From Thermocaproicibacter sp036260805 (lineage in GTDB: Bacteria > Bacillota > Clostridia > Oscillospirales > Acutalibacteraceae), in NCBI GenBank assembly GCA_036260805.1, contig DATALZ010000005.1:1-64000 (forward strand): a stretch of 64,000 nucleotides of DNA. The letters are read 5' to 3'. Within the stretch, counting starts at the first letter, position 1; every line of letters begins with the position of its first letter. The notes beneath the pieces were generated by a model. It did no database searches. It saw nothing but the letters and a program-made list of their open reading frames with translations, and had not been told where the DNA came from. Position numbers and translations under genes: made by a program. Shown piece by piece: positions 1-7,581 of the stretch.

Positions 1-1
1 C

Positions 2-166
2 GGTTCCCACATCCTTTACGCCGGCGAGAATTCCGCTCTGCCTAGAGCTGCGTTCGGCAGTGCCGAAGCTCCGGAAGGGGAAGTGTTCATGGAAGGCGTT
101 GTCTCGCGGAAAAAGCAGATCGTCCCGTTGATCAGCGACGCGGTTCGCAGCCTTTCCATTTCATAG
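2..166 (+). CDS. Manganese-dependent inorganic pyrophosphatase, C-terminal fragment (gene enters from the left edge)
   Basis: Frame 2 is open from the window edge to a TAG at 164-166, giving 54 residues. The tail reads EGVVSRKKQIVPLISDAV, which matches the C-terminal DHHA2 signature (GVVSRKKQ) of family II pyrophosphatases that hydrolyse PPi to phosphate in the cytosol. The Ser-Arg-Lys-Lys stretch contributes to phosphate binding in this family. Only the end of the protein is present, so it cannot be seen whether it is the short PpaC form or the longer CBS/DRTGG-regulated form common in Clostridia. A dispersed repeat and a terminator follow directly. Confidence 0.75.
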   Translation, partial: GSHILYAGENSALPRAAFGSAEAPEGEVFMEGVVSRKKQIVPLISDAVRSLSIS

Positions 167-177
167 AAAAATCAGAC

Positions 178-250
178 TACAGTTTGCCCAGTTTAGTTGT
201 GAAGCCGGTTTGTGTTCATCCCGCGGTTTGAAATGGAATTGCTGTAATTA
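178..250. repeat. Dispersed palindromic element, copy A (left end degraded)
   Basis: Shares the blocks CAGTTTAGTTGTGAA, GGTTTGTGTTCATCC and TGGAATTGCTGTAA with two other intergenic loci in this window (2503-2609 and 18753-18818). The right end TGGAATTGCTGTAA is intact, whereas the left end (TACAGTTTGCCCA) has diverged from its inverted partner TTACAGCAATTCCA. No ORF is inside. It lies between the pyrophosphatase stop codon and its terminator. Confidence 0.65.
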
Positions 251-252
251 CG

Positions 253-284
253 AAAAGGACAGGGGCCGAAGCCTCTGTCCTTTT
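253..284. terminator. Bidirectional rho-independent terminator
   Basis: An AAAAGGACAGGGG / CCTCTGTCCTTTT stem of about 13 bp (one mismatch) with a short loop, with A and T tracts on both flanks. It sits between the convergent pyrophosphatase gene and the LRR/transglutaminase gene and can serve both. Confidence 0.75.
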
Positions 285-305
285 CTATAGAGAATGAATT
301 GAGAT

Positions 306-2342
306 TTAAGCTACGTTAGCAACGGCAATTACTTTGCCGTTGAGGTAGATGCCGCTTCCTTCGCCGATGTTTCCAACTGCCTGAATCTTGTAGTAATATT
401 TATTCCCGGAGTTTGAAGAAGATACCAGTTTAAAGCTTCCGGAACCAACGGAAAAACCCGGCCGTCCGGTAGAAGTAATCATGAACTGATAGGTATTCCC
501 TTTCTTTACTGAGAATGTTCCGGTTGTATCGCTGGAAGAGACAGGGGCAATAATATTCGCTACTGCAATTGACCTGCCGTTTACATAGAACCCGGATCCC
601 TGGCCGGCGCTGCCCACTGCCTGAACCCGGTAATAATATCTGTTCCCGGAGCTGAAGGAAGAAACAAGTTTGAAACTCCCGGAGCCGACCCCGAATGTCG
701 GGCGCGCTGCCGAAGTAATCATAAACTGATAGGTATTCCCGGCAGTAACGCTGAATGTGCCGGTCGTGTCGCTGTACGCAGGCGGAACGATAATGGTTGC
801 CGCCGCAATAAAGGCGCCGTTTACGTAGAAGCCGCAGCCCTGTCCCGTGGTTCCAATCGCCTGAACTTTGTAGTAATATTGATTGCCGGAGCTGGAAGAA
901 GCAACAACCTTAAAGCTGCCGGAGCCGCAGCTGAAAGTCGGGCGGCTGGGGGCCGTAATCATAAACTGATAGGTACTGCCCGAAAGAACCGAGAAGCTTC
1001 CGTTCGTATCGCTTTCGAAGTTATTTTTAAAAGTAACGGGGAAGGATGCCGTGGCGCCGCTCGCTGAAACAGCAGTTATTGTTGTTGTGCCTGCTTTCAG
1101 CCCTTTAATGGGAATCAGCCAGCCGTCATGGTCGGCGTCGTAATCAATTTCTCCAATCTGAACGATGGAGCTGTCTGCGGCTTTCGCGTAAACGTATTCA
1201 CCAAGGTTTGATTTCGCCAGAAATTTATAGGTGGTTCCAACTGTACTCTTGTAGCTGGATGTGTCGAGTGAAACGGATGCAATCACCGGAGTTTGTAGCT
1301 TATTGAAATCCGCGTGAGTGTAAGCGCCCCAGAAAAAACTATCAAACTGCGTATCTGTCGCGGACGGAACGCCCGAGTACCAGCTTTCGTGGTCTGAAAA
1401 GGTCTTGATTTTACTGTCGCTCAAAACAAAGAAATCATAGCCGGTAATGCCGGGGCGGTCTGGGATCGGGTCATCCCAGGTTGTATCAATATGGTACCAG
1501 TTTCCGTTCAGCTTCACCAGGTTCCATGCGTGGTCGTCGTTCATGGCTACGTCGGTTTCAATCCCAAGCAGATTCATTAAAACGGCGTATGCGCTTGCAT
1601 ATCCTCCGCAGACTCCTATGTGGTTTACCAGAACTCCATACGCGCTGTAATCGTCGTAAGGAATCGTGTTGTTTACGTAGTTGGCATAATCATATTTTGT
1701 ATTCAAAACAAGATAATCGTGCATGACTTCTGCTTTTTCGAATTCATTCATGTCCTTTTTTAAGTACGAAAAAGCTTTTTCCACCGCGTTTTCCAGCTTT
1801 TCGCTTTTCGTAGTGCCTGAAAAAGACCCGGAGTAAATCGGGTAGCTCGTTCCGGTTTCACGGAAGTTGATCTTGTTGTTCTGTGCGTATGAATGTGCCG
1901 CGGAGCTGTCGCTTCCATAAATTACAGTAGTGTCTCCGGAAAAAGCATCGGTTCCGATCGTTGTCACGCTGTCCGGAATCGTAATGCTTTTCAGGCTGGT
2001 ACAGTTTTTAAAGGTGCCGTCGCCAATGGAAATAACAGTGTCCGGTATATTAATGGTTTTTAAACTGGTGCAATAGTTGAATACGTATCTTCCGATTTTC
2101 GTAAGGCCTTCCGGCAAAGTTACGCTTGTTATTCCCGAATTTTGGAAGGCGGTATCTGCAATTTCGGTTACCCCGCTCGGAACCACCACGTCGGGCTGCA
2201 AGCTGTTGTATGAATACAAGACCCCGTTTGTAATGCTGAAAGTGGTGTTGTCATCTAAGGCAGTTGCGTATGTATTCGCGAAGAGGCTGAGTACCACGAC
2301 AAAGGTTAGAAAAACCGCTGAAAACCGTTTCGTTTTTTTCAT
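306..2342 (-). CDS. Secreted leucine-rich-repeat / transglutaminase-like protein with three C-terminal repeats
   Basis: A cell-surface or secreted protein of unknown substrate. An in-frame ATG exists at 2363, but the ATG at 2342 is preferred because AGGG lies 7 nt upstream and the product then starts with a classic signal peptide (MKKTKRFSAVFLTFVVV, ending near ANTYATA). Residues about 40-145 are BspA-type LRR_5 repeats (ITIPDSVTTIG-like). About 180-300 is a transglutaminase/protease-like fold with the triad Cys245 (GVCGGYASAY), His271 (DDHAWN) and Asp286 (HIDTTWDD). A bacterial Ig-like segment follows (about 350-440), then three near-identical 80-residue modules (motif TYQFMIT..RP.F..GSGSFK) to the C-terminus. 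No LPXTG anchor is visible. It may crosslink or cleave surface proteins. Domain calls are firm; function is inferred. Confidence 0.8.
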   Translation of the reverse strand: MKKTKRFSAVFLTFVVVLSLFANTYATALDDNTTFSITNGVLYSYNSLQPDVVVPSGVTEIADTAFQNSGITSVTLPEGLTKIGRYVFNYCTSLKTINIPDTVISIGDGTFKNCTSLKSITIPDSVTTIGTDAFSGDTTVIYGSDSSAAHSYAQNNKINFRETGTSYPIYSGSFSGTTKSEKLENAVEKAFSYLKKDMNEFEKAEVMHDYLVLNTKYDYANYVNNTIPYDDYSAYGVLVNHIGVCGGYASAYAVLMNLLGIETDVAMNDDHAWNLVKLNGNWYHIDTTWDDPIPDRPGITGYDFFVLSDSKIKTFSDHESWYSGVPSATDTQFDSFFWGAYTHADFNKLQTPVIASVSLDTSSYKSTVGTTYKFLAKSNLGEYVYAKAADSSIVQIGEIDYDADHDGWLIPIKGLKAGTTTITAVSASGATASFPVTFKNNFESDTNGSFSVLSGSTYQFMITAPSRPTFSCGSGSFKVVASSSSGNQYYYKVQAIGTTGQGCGFYVNGAFIAAATIIVPPAYSDTTGTFSVTAGNTYQFMITSAARPTFGVGSGSFKLVSSFSSGNRYYYRVQAVGSAGQGSGFYVNGRSIAVANIIAPVSSSDTTGTFSVKKGNTYQFMITSTGRPGFSVGSGSFKLVSSSNSGNKYYYKIQAVGNIGEGSGIYLNGKVIAVANVA
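309..1010 (-). repeat. Three tandem 240-bp coding repeats (80-residue modules)
   Basis: The C-terminal third of the LRR/transglutaminase protein consists of three 80-codon units, each with TFSV..GNTYQFMIT, GSGSFK, YYY.VQAVG and a closing FYVNG...A.ANI block. Periodicity is visible at DNA level: the segments complementary to the NG-x-x-I-A motif recur near 315, 555 and 795. The last unit is slightly short. Confidence 0.8.
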
Positions 2343-2784
2343 AATCTTTCCCTTTTCTTTCATTTCTATAGCGGATGCTGCAACTGATAACGGGGAAGTT
2401 CATGGGTTGTTAAGATTATTATAATATTATCAGTTACTGATTAATTACTTAAAGTGGATAAAACTGTATGGTAATTATTTCATACTCACTCCAGCATTCC
2501 TAATTACAGCATTTCCAGTTTAGTTGTAGAGTTAGTTTATGTTCATCCCCCGCCGAAGGCGGGGGATGAACATATCTTATCTTGCGATCTGAAATGGAAT
2601 TGCTGTAAGTTGTAGAATGATTCGTGTTTCGCAAGCAGAATTGCTGTATTTGACTGCATCACGTGAATGTTATTTCTGGGAAATAAAAAAGCAAAGCCTG
2701 TTAAGAGTATAATTGGAAAAGGACTTTTGTAATGAATCAATGTAAGCGAAATTTGTATGGATGAATTACTGAAGGATGGTTTGA
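2343..2784. other. Intergenic region between divergent genes
   Basis: 442 nt separating the LRR/transglutaminase gene (minus) from the PHP gene (plus). It holds dispersed element copy B at 2503-2609 and otherwise AT-rich sequence. Promoters for both genes should be here, but I cannot assign a convincing -35/-10 pair. Confidence 0.5.
2503..2609. repeat. Dispersed palindromic element, copy B (with internal perfect hairpin)
   Basis: Ends are inverted: TTACAGCATTTCCA on the left and TGGAATTGCTGTAA on the right. The interior shares CAGTTTAGTTGT and TTCATCC with copies A and C. Unlike the others it carries a perfect 17-bp stem with a GAA loop at 2538-2574 (TATGTTCATCCCCCGCC pairing with its complement). 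Confidence 0.75.
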
Positions 2785-3666
2785 ATGAAAGATATATTTG
2801 ATACAAGCGGAAACTGGTATAAGGGAAACCTTCATATGCACACGCAGGAGTCGGACGGCCGTCTTTCGCCGGAAGACGCCATAGAAGTTTACCGGAAAGC
2901 CGGTTATGATTTTATCGCCCTGACCGACCACTGGGTGCAGAATACCGGCGAGTGCAAAGACGGCTTTCTTGTTTTCAGCGGATGCGAACTGGACACAGGC
3001 GATATGGTTCATTCCCCGGTATTCCACATCATCGGCGCGGGAATGGAGAAAAAGATTACACTGCAGCGTTCTACCACGCTTTCTCCGCAGCAGATTATTG
3101 ATGCAGTGAACGAGGCGAACGGCATGGCAATTCTGGCCCATCCGGCGTGGTCGGTAACGAACCCGGCAGACTGCATGAGTCTGAACGGATTGTGCGGAGT
3201 CGAAATCTACAATTCAATATCCGGCCTGCCGTGGAACGGCCGCCGGGCGGATTCCAGCATGTATATTGATATCTGGGCTTCCCAGGGAAAGCTGTTCCCA
3301 TGCATGGCGGCCGACGACAGCCACAGCTACCAAGGGGAGCAGACCCGCTCTTTTATCATGGTGAATGCGAAAGAGCTTTCTGCGGATGCCATTAAAAAAT
3401 CAATCCGCAGCGGCAATTTTTACGCATCCCAGGGGCCGCGTTTTCTTTCAATCAGCGTTGATGAAAACGTCGTCAAAGTGAGCAGTTCCAGCGTGGAATC
3501 AATCGTTTTTGACAGTAATACCGTCTGGTGTGAAGACAGGGTCGCAGCCGGCGGAGTAAACTCGGCAATATACAAAATTAAGCCAACGGACAGATATGTC
3601 CGTGTTGAACTTATCGATGCACAGGGCAGAATGGCATGGAGTTCCCCAATTCCTGTGAACCGGTGA
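2785..3666 (+). CDS. PHP-domain metal-dependent phosphoesterase
   Basis: A 293-residue cytosolic protein of the polymerase/histidinol phosphatase (PHP) superfamily, which hydrolyses phosphoesters with a cluster of divalent metals. Metal-ligand motifs appear in the usual order: NLHMHTQESDG (residues 12-22), ALTDHW (near 48), HIIGAGM (near 85), ILAHPAWS (near 119) and DDSHSY (near 180). About 70 C-terminal residues form a beta-rich extension typical of the TrpH/YciV-like subgroup acting on small phosphates or nucleotides. AAGGA sits 9 nt before the ATG. The next gene, a histidine phosphatase, follows after 40 nt on the same strand and may be cotranscribed. The exact substrate is unknown. Confidence 0.82.
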   Translation: MKDIFDTSGNWYKGNLHMHTQESDGRLSPEDAIEVYRKAGYDFIALTDHWVQNTGECKDGFLVFSGCELDTGDMVHSPVFHIIGAGMEKKITLQRSTTLSPQQIIDAVNEANGMAILAHPAWSVTNPADCMSLNGLCGVEIYNSISGLPWNGRRADSSMYIDIWASQGKLFPCMAADDSHSYQGEQTRSFIMVNAKELSADAIKKSIRSGNFYASQGPRFLSISVDENVVKVSSSSVESIVFDSNTVWCEDRVAAGGVNSAIYKIKPTDRYVRVELIDAQGRMAWSSPIPVNR

Positions 3667-3706
3667 TTCTGAAATACATATCTGCATACAAAGGGAGACT
3701 GAATAC

Positions 3707-4417
3707 ATGAAGATCATCTTTATTCGTCACGGAGATCCGGATTACGAGCACGATTCCCTCACGCCGAAAGGGTGGAAGGAAGCGGAGCTTCTTGCCGACC
3801 GCCTCACACAGCTGGATGTCCGAGATTTTTACTGCTCACCGCTGGGCCGCGCCAAAGATACGGCGGGAGTAACGCTCAAACGTCTGAACAGAGAAGCGGT
3901 TATATTGGATTGGCTGCAGGAGTTCCCGGCGCGCATCCTCGACCCGGACAGCGGAGAGAGCAGGATTCCGTGGGATCTGATGCCGAATTACTGGACAAAC
4001 CGCAGTGATTTATACGATAAGGATAAATGGTTCCGGGATTCGATTATGAAAACCGGCAATGTGGAAAATCTGTATCAAGGTGTCTGCGAGGGTATCGACG
4101 GTGTGCTCAGCCGGTATGGCTACAGGCGTGACGGCAGAATCTATCGAACGGACGGCGGAAACACAGATACCATCGTCTTTTTCTGTCACCTTGGCGCCGA
4201 GTTTGCAATCCTTTCGCATCTGTTGGGAATATCGGCTCCGGTTCTCTGGCAGGGCTTCTTTGTGGCTCCGACTTCCGTTACGACTCTTGCCACGGAAGAG
4301 CGAATTCAGGGCGAAGCATACTTTCGCTGTAAGGCTCTGGGAGACACTTCTCACCTGTTCAAAGGAAACGAACCTGTCTCAGATTCCGGCTTTTACAGCG
4401 AAGTCTGGAACGGCTAA
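3707..4417 (+). CDS. Histidine phosphatase family protein (phosphoglycerate mutase-like)
   Basis: 236 residues starting MKIIFIRHGDPDYEHD, with the RHG phosphohistidine motif at residues 7-9 and the second core Arg near FYCSPLGRAKDT (about 42-53). The distal catalytic His is in FFCHLGAEF (about 163), in the place of the usual HGG motif. Family members move or remove phosphate from small metabolites or phosphoproteins; the substrate cannot be told here. The GAFSL-like region is replaced by an extended helical insertion (about 85-135), so this is probably not a glycolytic mutase. A strong terminator follows immediately. Confidence 0.8.
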   Translation: MKIIFIRHGDPDYEHDSLTPKGWKEAELLADRLTQLDVRDFYCSPLGRAKDTAGVTLKRLNREAVILDWLQEFPARILDPDSGESRIPWDLMPNYWTNRSDLYDKDKWFRDSIMKTGNVENLYQGVCEGIDGVLSRYGYRRDGRIYRTDGGNTDTIVFFCHLGAEFAILSHLLGISAPVLWQGFFVAPTSVTTLATEERIQGEAYFRCKALGDTSHLFKGNEPVSDSGFYSEVWNG

Positions 4418-4425
4418 TACATAGC

Positions 4426-4468
4426 AAAAAATCCTTCTCTCATGACTGCGGTGAGAGAAGGATTTTTT
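4426..4468 (+). terminator. Rho-independent terminator
   Basis: Perfect 17-bp stem (4426-4442 with 4452-4468) with a 9-nt loop, ending in TTTTTT, nine bases after the histidine phosphatase stop codon. Its A-rich 5' arm would also allow termination on the other strand. Confidence 0.9.
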
Positions 4469-4565
4469 AAGCCTGACACACGGCTTTTATGTTTTATCCG
4501 GCGTTACATACTTAATTCGAGTTTGTGAAAGATAATATCAAAAGAAAAAGAAAGGCAGTGTTGCA

Positions 4566-5447
4566 ATGAACTCGAATCAGGAGCCCCAGCTGAGTAAGCC
4601 GACGGAATTTCCGGGGCAGCATCAGAACCAGCAGCCGGGGATTCAAAGCGGGATGGTGCCGGAACCGTTAACAATGGATAATGATTATAAAGGTTCCGGC
4701 AAAATGGACGGAATGGTTGCCGTTATAACGGGAGGCGACAGCGGAATCGGCCGCGCAGCAGCGGCAGCATTTGCAAAAGAGGGCGCGGATGTTGTAATAG
4801 CCTTCTATAATGAACAGGAAGATGCGGTTGAAACGGCGCGGCTGGTGGAATGTGCAGGGAAGAAGTGCATTCTGGTCAACTGCGATTTAAAGCAGGAAGC
4901 CGCTGCCCAGCAGGTTGTCGATCAGGCAATACAGAATTTTGGGCACATCGACGTGCTGGTGAATAATGTCGCCGTTCAGTTTCCGCAGAATAACGTTGAG
5001 AGTATTACAGCGGAGCAGCTGAAAACTACTTTTGAGACAAATATTTTCAGCGCCTTTTACATGACCAAAGCGGTAATGCCGCATTTGAAACCGGGAGCAT
5101 CTATTATCAATACAGCTTCCGTTACCGCCTATCAGGGGAGTCCTACGCTGATCGACTATTCGGCGACGAAAGGGGCGATGGTGTCGTTCACCCGTTCCCT
5201 TGCGCTCTCGGTCATCAGTAAGGGCATCCGCGTCAATGCCGTAGCGCCGGGTCCCGTTTGGACTCCGCTGATTGTTTCCAGCTTCCCGGAAGACCGGGTG
5301 GCGCAGTTCGGGCAGGATGTTCCAATGGGGCGCGCCGCCCAGCCTGCGGAGCTTGCGCCGGCTTATGTGTATCTGGCGAGCAAAGATTCTTCTTATGTGA
5401 CCGGACAGGTACTGCACGTGAACGGCGGGGTCATTGTCGGCAGCTGA
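4566..5447 (+). CDS. SDR family oxidoreductase (general-stress-protein type)
   Basis: A 293-residue short-chain dehydrogenase with an N-terminal extension rich in Pro and Gln (about 1-45), as in the YhdF/YhxC/GSP39 group of Bacillota. The Rossmann motif is TGGDSGIG (about 55-62), the structural motif NNVAVQFPQ (about 136), the catalytic Ser lies in NTASVTAYQ and YSATK gives the Tyr-x3-Lys pair. APGPVWTPLI and the terminal VTGQVLHVNGG are typical of the family. It likely uses NAD(P)H on an alcohol or aldehyde substrate that is not predictable from sequence. AAAGGCAG precedes the ATG. It is flanked by terminators on both sides, so it is monocistronic. Confidence 0.88.
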   Translation: MNSNQEPQLSKPTEFPGQHQNQQPGIQSGMVPEPLTMDNDYKGSGKMDGMVAVITGGDSGIGRAAAAAFAKEGADVVIAFYNEQEDAVETARLVECAGKKCILVNCDLKQEAAAQQVVDQAIQNFGHIDVLVNNVAVQFPQNNVESITAEQLKTTFETNIFSAFYMTKAVMPHLKPGASIINTASVTAYQGSPTLIDYSATKGAMVSFTRSLALSVISKGIRVNAVAPGPVWTPLIVSSFPEDRVAQFGQDVPMGRAAQPAELAPAYVYLASKDSSYVTGQVLHVNGGVIVGS

Positions 5448-5460
5448 ATGGTGTACAAAT

Positions 5461-5490
5461 AAAAGAGCGCTGTGTAAACAACGCTCTTTT
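5461..5490. terminator. Terminator between convergent genes
   Basis: AAAAGAGCG / CGCTCTTTT stem (5461-5469 with 5482-5490) with T tracts in both directions, between the SDR gene and the XrtG operon. Confidence 0.8.
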
Positions 5491-5531
5491 TGCATCAAAA
5501 TGATATTGCTGTCCCTGCGCCATGAATCCGG

Positions 5532-6197
5532 TTATCTGTAATTTTCTACTTCAGCCAGAATTTCCGAGATTAATCTTTCGCTGGCCTGTCCACCCTTTTC
5601 CGGAGAAGCGGATACCTCATACAAAATTTTGTTGATCATTCTCTCGCTGGCGTGTTTACCCGTTTCCGGAAAACCGGAAACCTCATCCAGAATCTTGTTG
5701 ATCGTTTTCTCACTGACCCGTTCTGCCGTATTCGGGGAACTCAAAACCTCATCCGAAATTTCCGGGGTTAATCTTCCACCGGTCTGTTTAACCATTTTGG
5801 GGGAATCAGCCACCGCGGGCTTCTTGTCCTCATCGTCGGAAAGGTTAATTACGTAGGAGCGGGCGGGGGTTTCACTAACTTCAATCTGCAGCAGTTCCCA
5901 TCCGCTGTCAACCAGCATCATTCTGATTTTCTCCTTGAAAACTTCGCAGATATTTTCCAGCGTCGGGTTGATTGTATCAAAAGGCTGAATTTCATTCAGA
6001 AGCTTATCCTGGTACCGGTCAATCATCTTGTCAATTAGATTCTCAACCTGGCCGAACATGACAAAATTATCGCTCAGCTTAACGGCCACAATACTGATTT
6101 CCCAGGTATGCGGGTGAATTTGTCCCAATTTTCCGTTGATCTGTATCGCATGGTTTGCGTTCAGGTAAAATTTGAACTCATATTGTTCGAACTTCAT
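5532..6197 (-). CDS. 6-pyruvoyl-tetrahydropterin synthase-related protein of the exosortase G locus, with repeat-bearing tail
   Basis: Residues 1-118 have the T-fold of QueD/PTPS enzymes and match the family I know as TIGR03112, which accompanies XrtG. Likely zinc ligands His16 (NANHAI) and His28/His30 (IHPHTW) are present, as are PTLEN (78-82) and the SETP motif (108-111). The catalytic Cys that precedes the HxH motif in true QueD/PTPS is absent (GKLGQIHPH), so the standard reaction is doubtful. Residues about 119-221 are an extension with three 22-residue units (SERMINKILYEVSASPEKGG-type). This is the last gene of a minus-strand operon and starts one base after the glycosyltransferase stop codon. 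Its role in a surface-sorting system is unknown. Confidence 0.78.
   Translation of the reverse strand: MKFEQYEFKFYLNANHAIQINGKLGQIHPHTWEISIVAVKLSDNFVMFGQVENLIDKMIDRYQDKLLNEIQPFDTINPTLENICEVFKEKIRMMLVDSGWELLQIEVSETPARSYVINLSDDEDKKPAVADSPKMVKQTGGRLTPEISDEVLSSPNTAERVSEKTINKILDEVSGFPETGKHASERMINKILYEVSASPEKGGQASERLISEILAEVENYR
5579..5776 (-). repeat. 66-bp tandem coding repeat (three units plus a degenerate fourth)
   Basis: Units start at 5579, 5645 and 5711; a diverged fourth begins at 5777. Each encodes 22 residues of the pattern SE+xINKILxEVSxxPExGxxA, predicted helix then a Pro/Gly turn. The exact 66-nt spacing keeps the reading frame. Confidence 0.75.
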
Positions 6198-6198
6198 A

Positions 6199-7581
6199 TT
6201 AAATTCCTTTGTCGTTTAGTTTCATACGTTTGTTTTTCGGTATGAAATAGCAGGATAACGTGAAAAGATCAGATTTCACTGTAGAATGAATTTTGCTGTA
6301 TTCTTCCGACAGATTGTCCGTTTTCCAGCTGTTGTCTCCGCGGATGCTGTTGAGAATGCCTGCGGTTCGGAACCAGAAGGTAACGAAATTATAAAACGGC
6401 AGAATAAAAACAAGCGGCAGCTTTCTGGCATAGAAACGCTTGTACAGCGGGAATTCAGAAAAATAAATGATTACGTCAAGGTAGTACAGGAAAGTCGTAA
6501 CCACATACATCCCGTACAAAATGATGACGGATGAGAGGATGCTGTTTCCCTGAGAGCCCCAGAAGCATAAGAAGATGAGCGCAAAGTACCAGATCATTCT
6601 TGGGAAAACGAAGGTATGGTCAAAAAGCAGTACGCGAACCATGAAATTTGAGAAGAAGCCGGTTACGGTAGAGGATTTCTCGAAGTGAAACATATGCGCC
6701 ACTTCCAGTTCGCCGCGCTGCCAGCGCTGCCGCTGAACATACAGCTTGTTGATGTTTTCTATGGGGTCTACCAGAAAGAAAGCGTCCACACAGATATGCA
6801 CTTTCTGCTTCAGCAGCTTTCGTACTTGAAACGTAATGTGGGTGTCTTCACTTACGGTATTGGTATTATACAGCTGTGTTTTCAGAATTGTTGATTTACG
6901 GAAAGCGGAAAAAGCGCCGGAGAGTGTAAAAATGCTGTCGAGTTCGGACTCAAAGTTCCTGCCGACCAAAAACGCCTGGCAGTATTCCATAAATTCCAGC
7001 TTTCGGAATAATCTCATAAACGGATTCTTTGTCCGGTCAATCTGTTCCGGCTCCGTTAATATGCTGCCCGTCATACAGTTGATATCCATATTATTTTCGA
7101 ACTTCAGAACAAGATTTTTCAGGGCTTCCGGGTGAAGCCTCCCGTCGCTGTCAATATGGATGATATATTTTCCTTCGCTGTTGAACAATGCCATGTTCAG
7201 TGCTTTTGATTTGCCCTGCTTGGAGTTGAGCCACTGCATGGACAAGTAGGGAAATTTTTTCTGAACCTTCTGGTAGATTTCAAAACTGTCGTCCGTACTC
7301 TTGTTGTTCACTAGGAGTATATCAATCAGTTCGGTAGGGTAACTGGAATAGTAAACGGACTCCAGACACTGCTCCAAAGTATCTTCCGAATTATAAACAG
7401 GAATAATCAGAGAAATTTCGGGCAGTCGAATCGGGTCTTTTTCTTTTTTACGGCGCAGCCCTTTTCTGAGCAGAATGAAGAAGCTGAAAATAGACGGAAT
7501 AATTTCCATAATCAGCGGGATAACGACCCATGCCAGCCAGAAAATAAACTGGCTCGACAGGAATTTAATGATTTCCTGCAT
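6199..7581 (-). CDS. Processive family 2 glycosyltransferase, exosortase G-associated
   Basis: About 460 residues. The ATG at 7581 is chosen over an upstream in-frame start because AGGAGG lies 8 nt before it. An N-terminal membrane segment (IFWLAWVVIPLIMEIIPSIF) is followed by a GT2 domain with IIPVYNSEDT, the DxD motif in HIDSDGRL, SEDTHITF and the processivity motif QRQRW, then three to four membrane helices. This is the arrangement of cellulose/hyaluronan/PNAG-type synthases that polymerise and extrude a polysaccharide. It matches the XrtG-linked glycosyltransferase family (TIGR03111 as I recall). The 5' end overlaps xrtG by 17 bp, implying coupled translation. Sugar donor and product are unknown. 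Confidence 0.85.
   Translation of the reverse strand: MQEIIKFLSSQFIFWLAWVVIPLIMEIIPSIFSFFILLRKGLRRKKEKDPIRLPEISLIIPVYNSEDTLEQCLESVYYSSYPTELIDILLVNNKSTDDSFEIYQKVQKKFPYLSMQWLNSKQGKSKALNMALFNSEGKYIIHIDSDGRLHPEALKNLVLKFENNMDINCMTGSILTEPEQIDRTKNPFMRLFRKLEFMEYCQAFLVGRNFESELDSIFTLSGAFSAFRKSTILKTQLYNTNTVSEDTHITFQVRKLLKQKVHICVDAFFLVDPIENINKLYVQRQRWQRGELEVAHMFHFEKSSTVTGFFSNFMVRVLLFDHTFVFPRMIWYFALIFLCFWGSQGNSILSSVIILYGMYVVTTFLYYLDVIIYFSEFPLYKRFYARKLPLVFILPFYNFVTFWFRTAGILNSIRGDNSWKTDNLSEEYSKIHSTVKSDLFTLSCYFIPKNKRMKLNDKGI

Noticed and set aside
5579..5776. 66-bp repeats considered as a CRISPR-like array
   Set aside because: The period is 66 nt with no distinct spacers, and the repeats keep the reading frame of the QueD-like gene.
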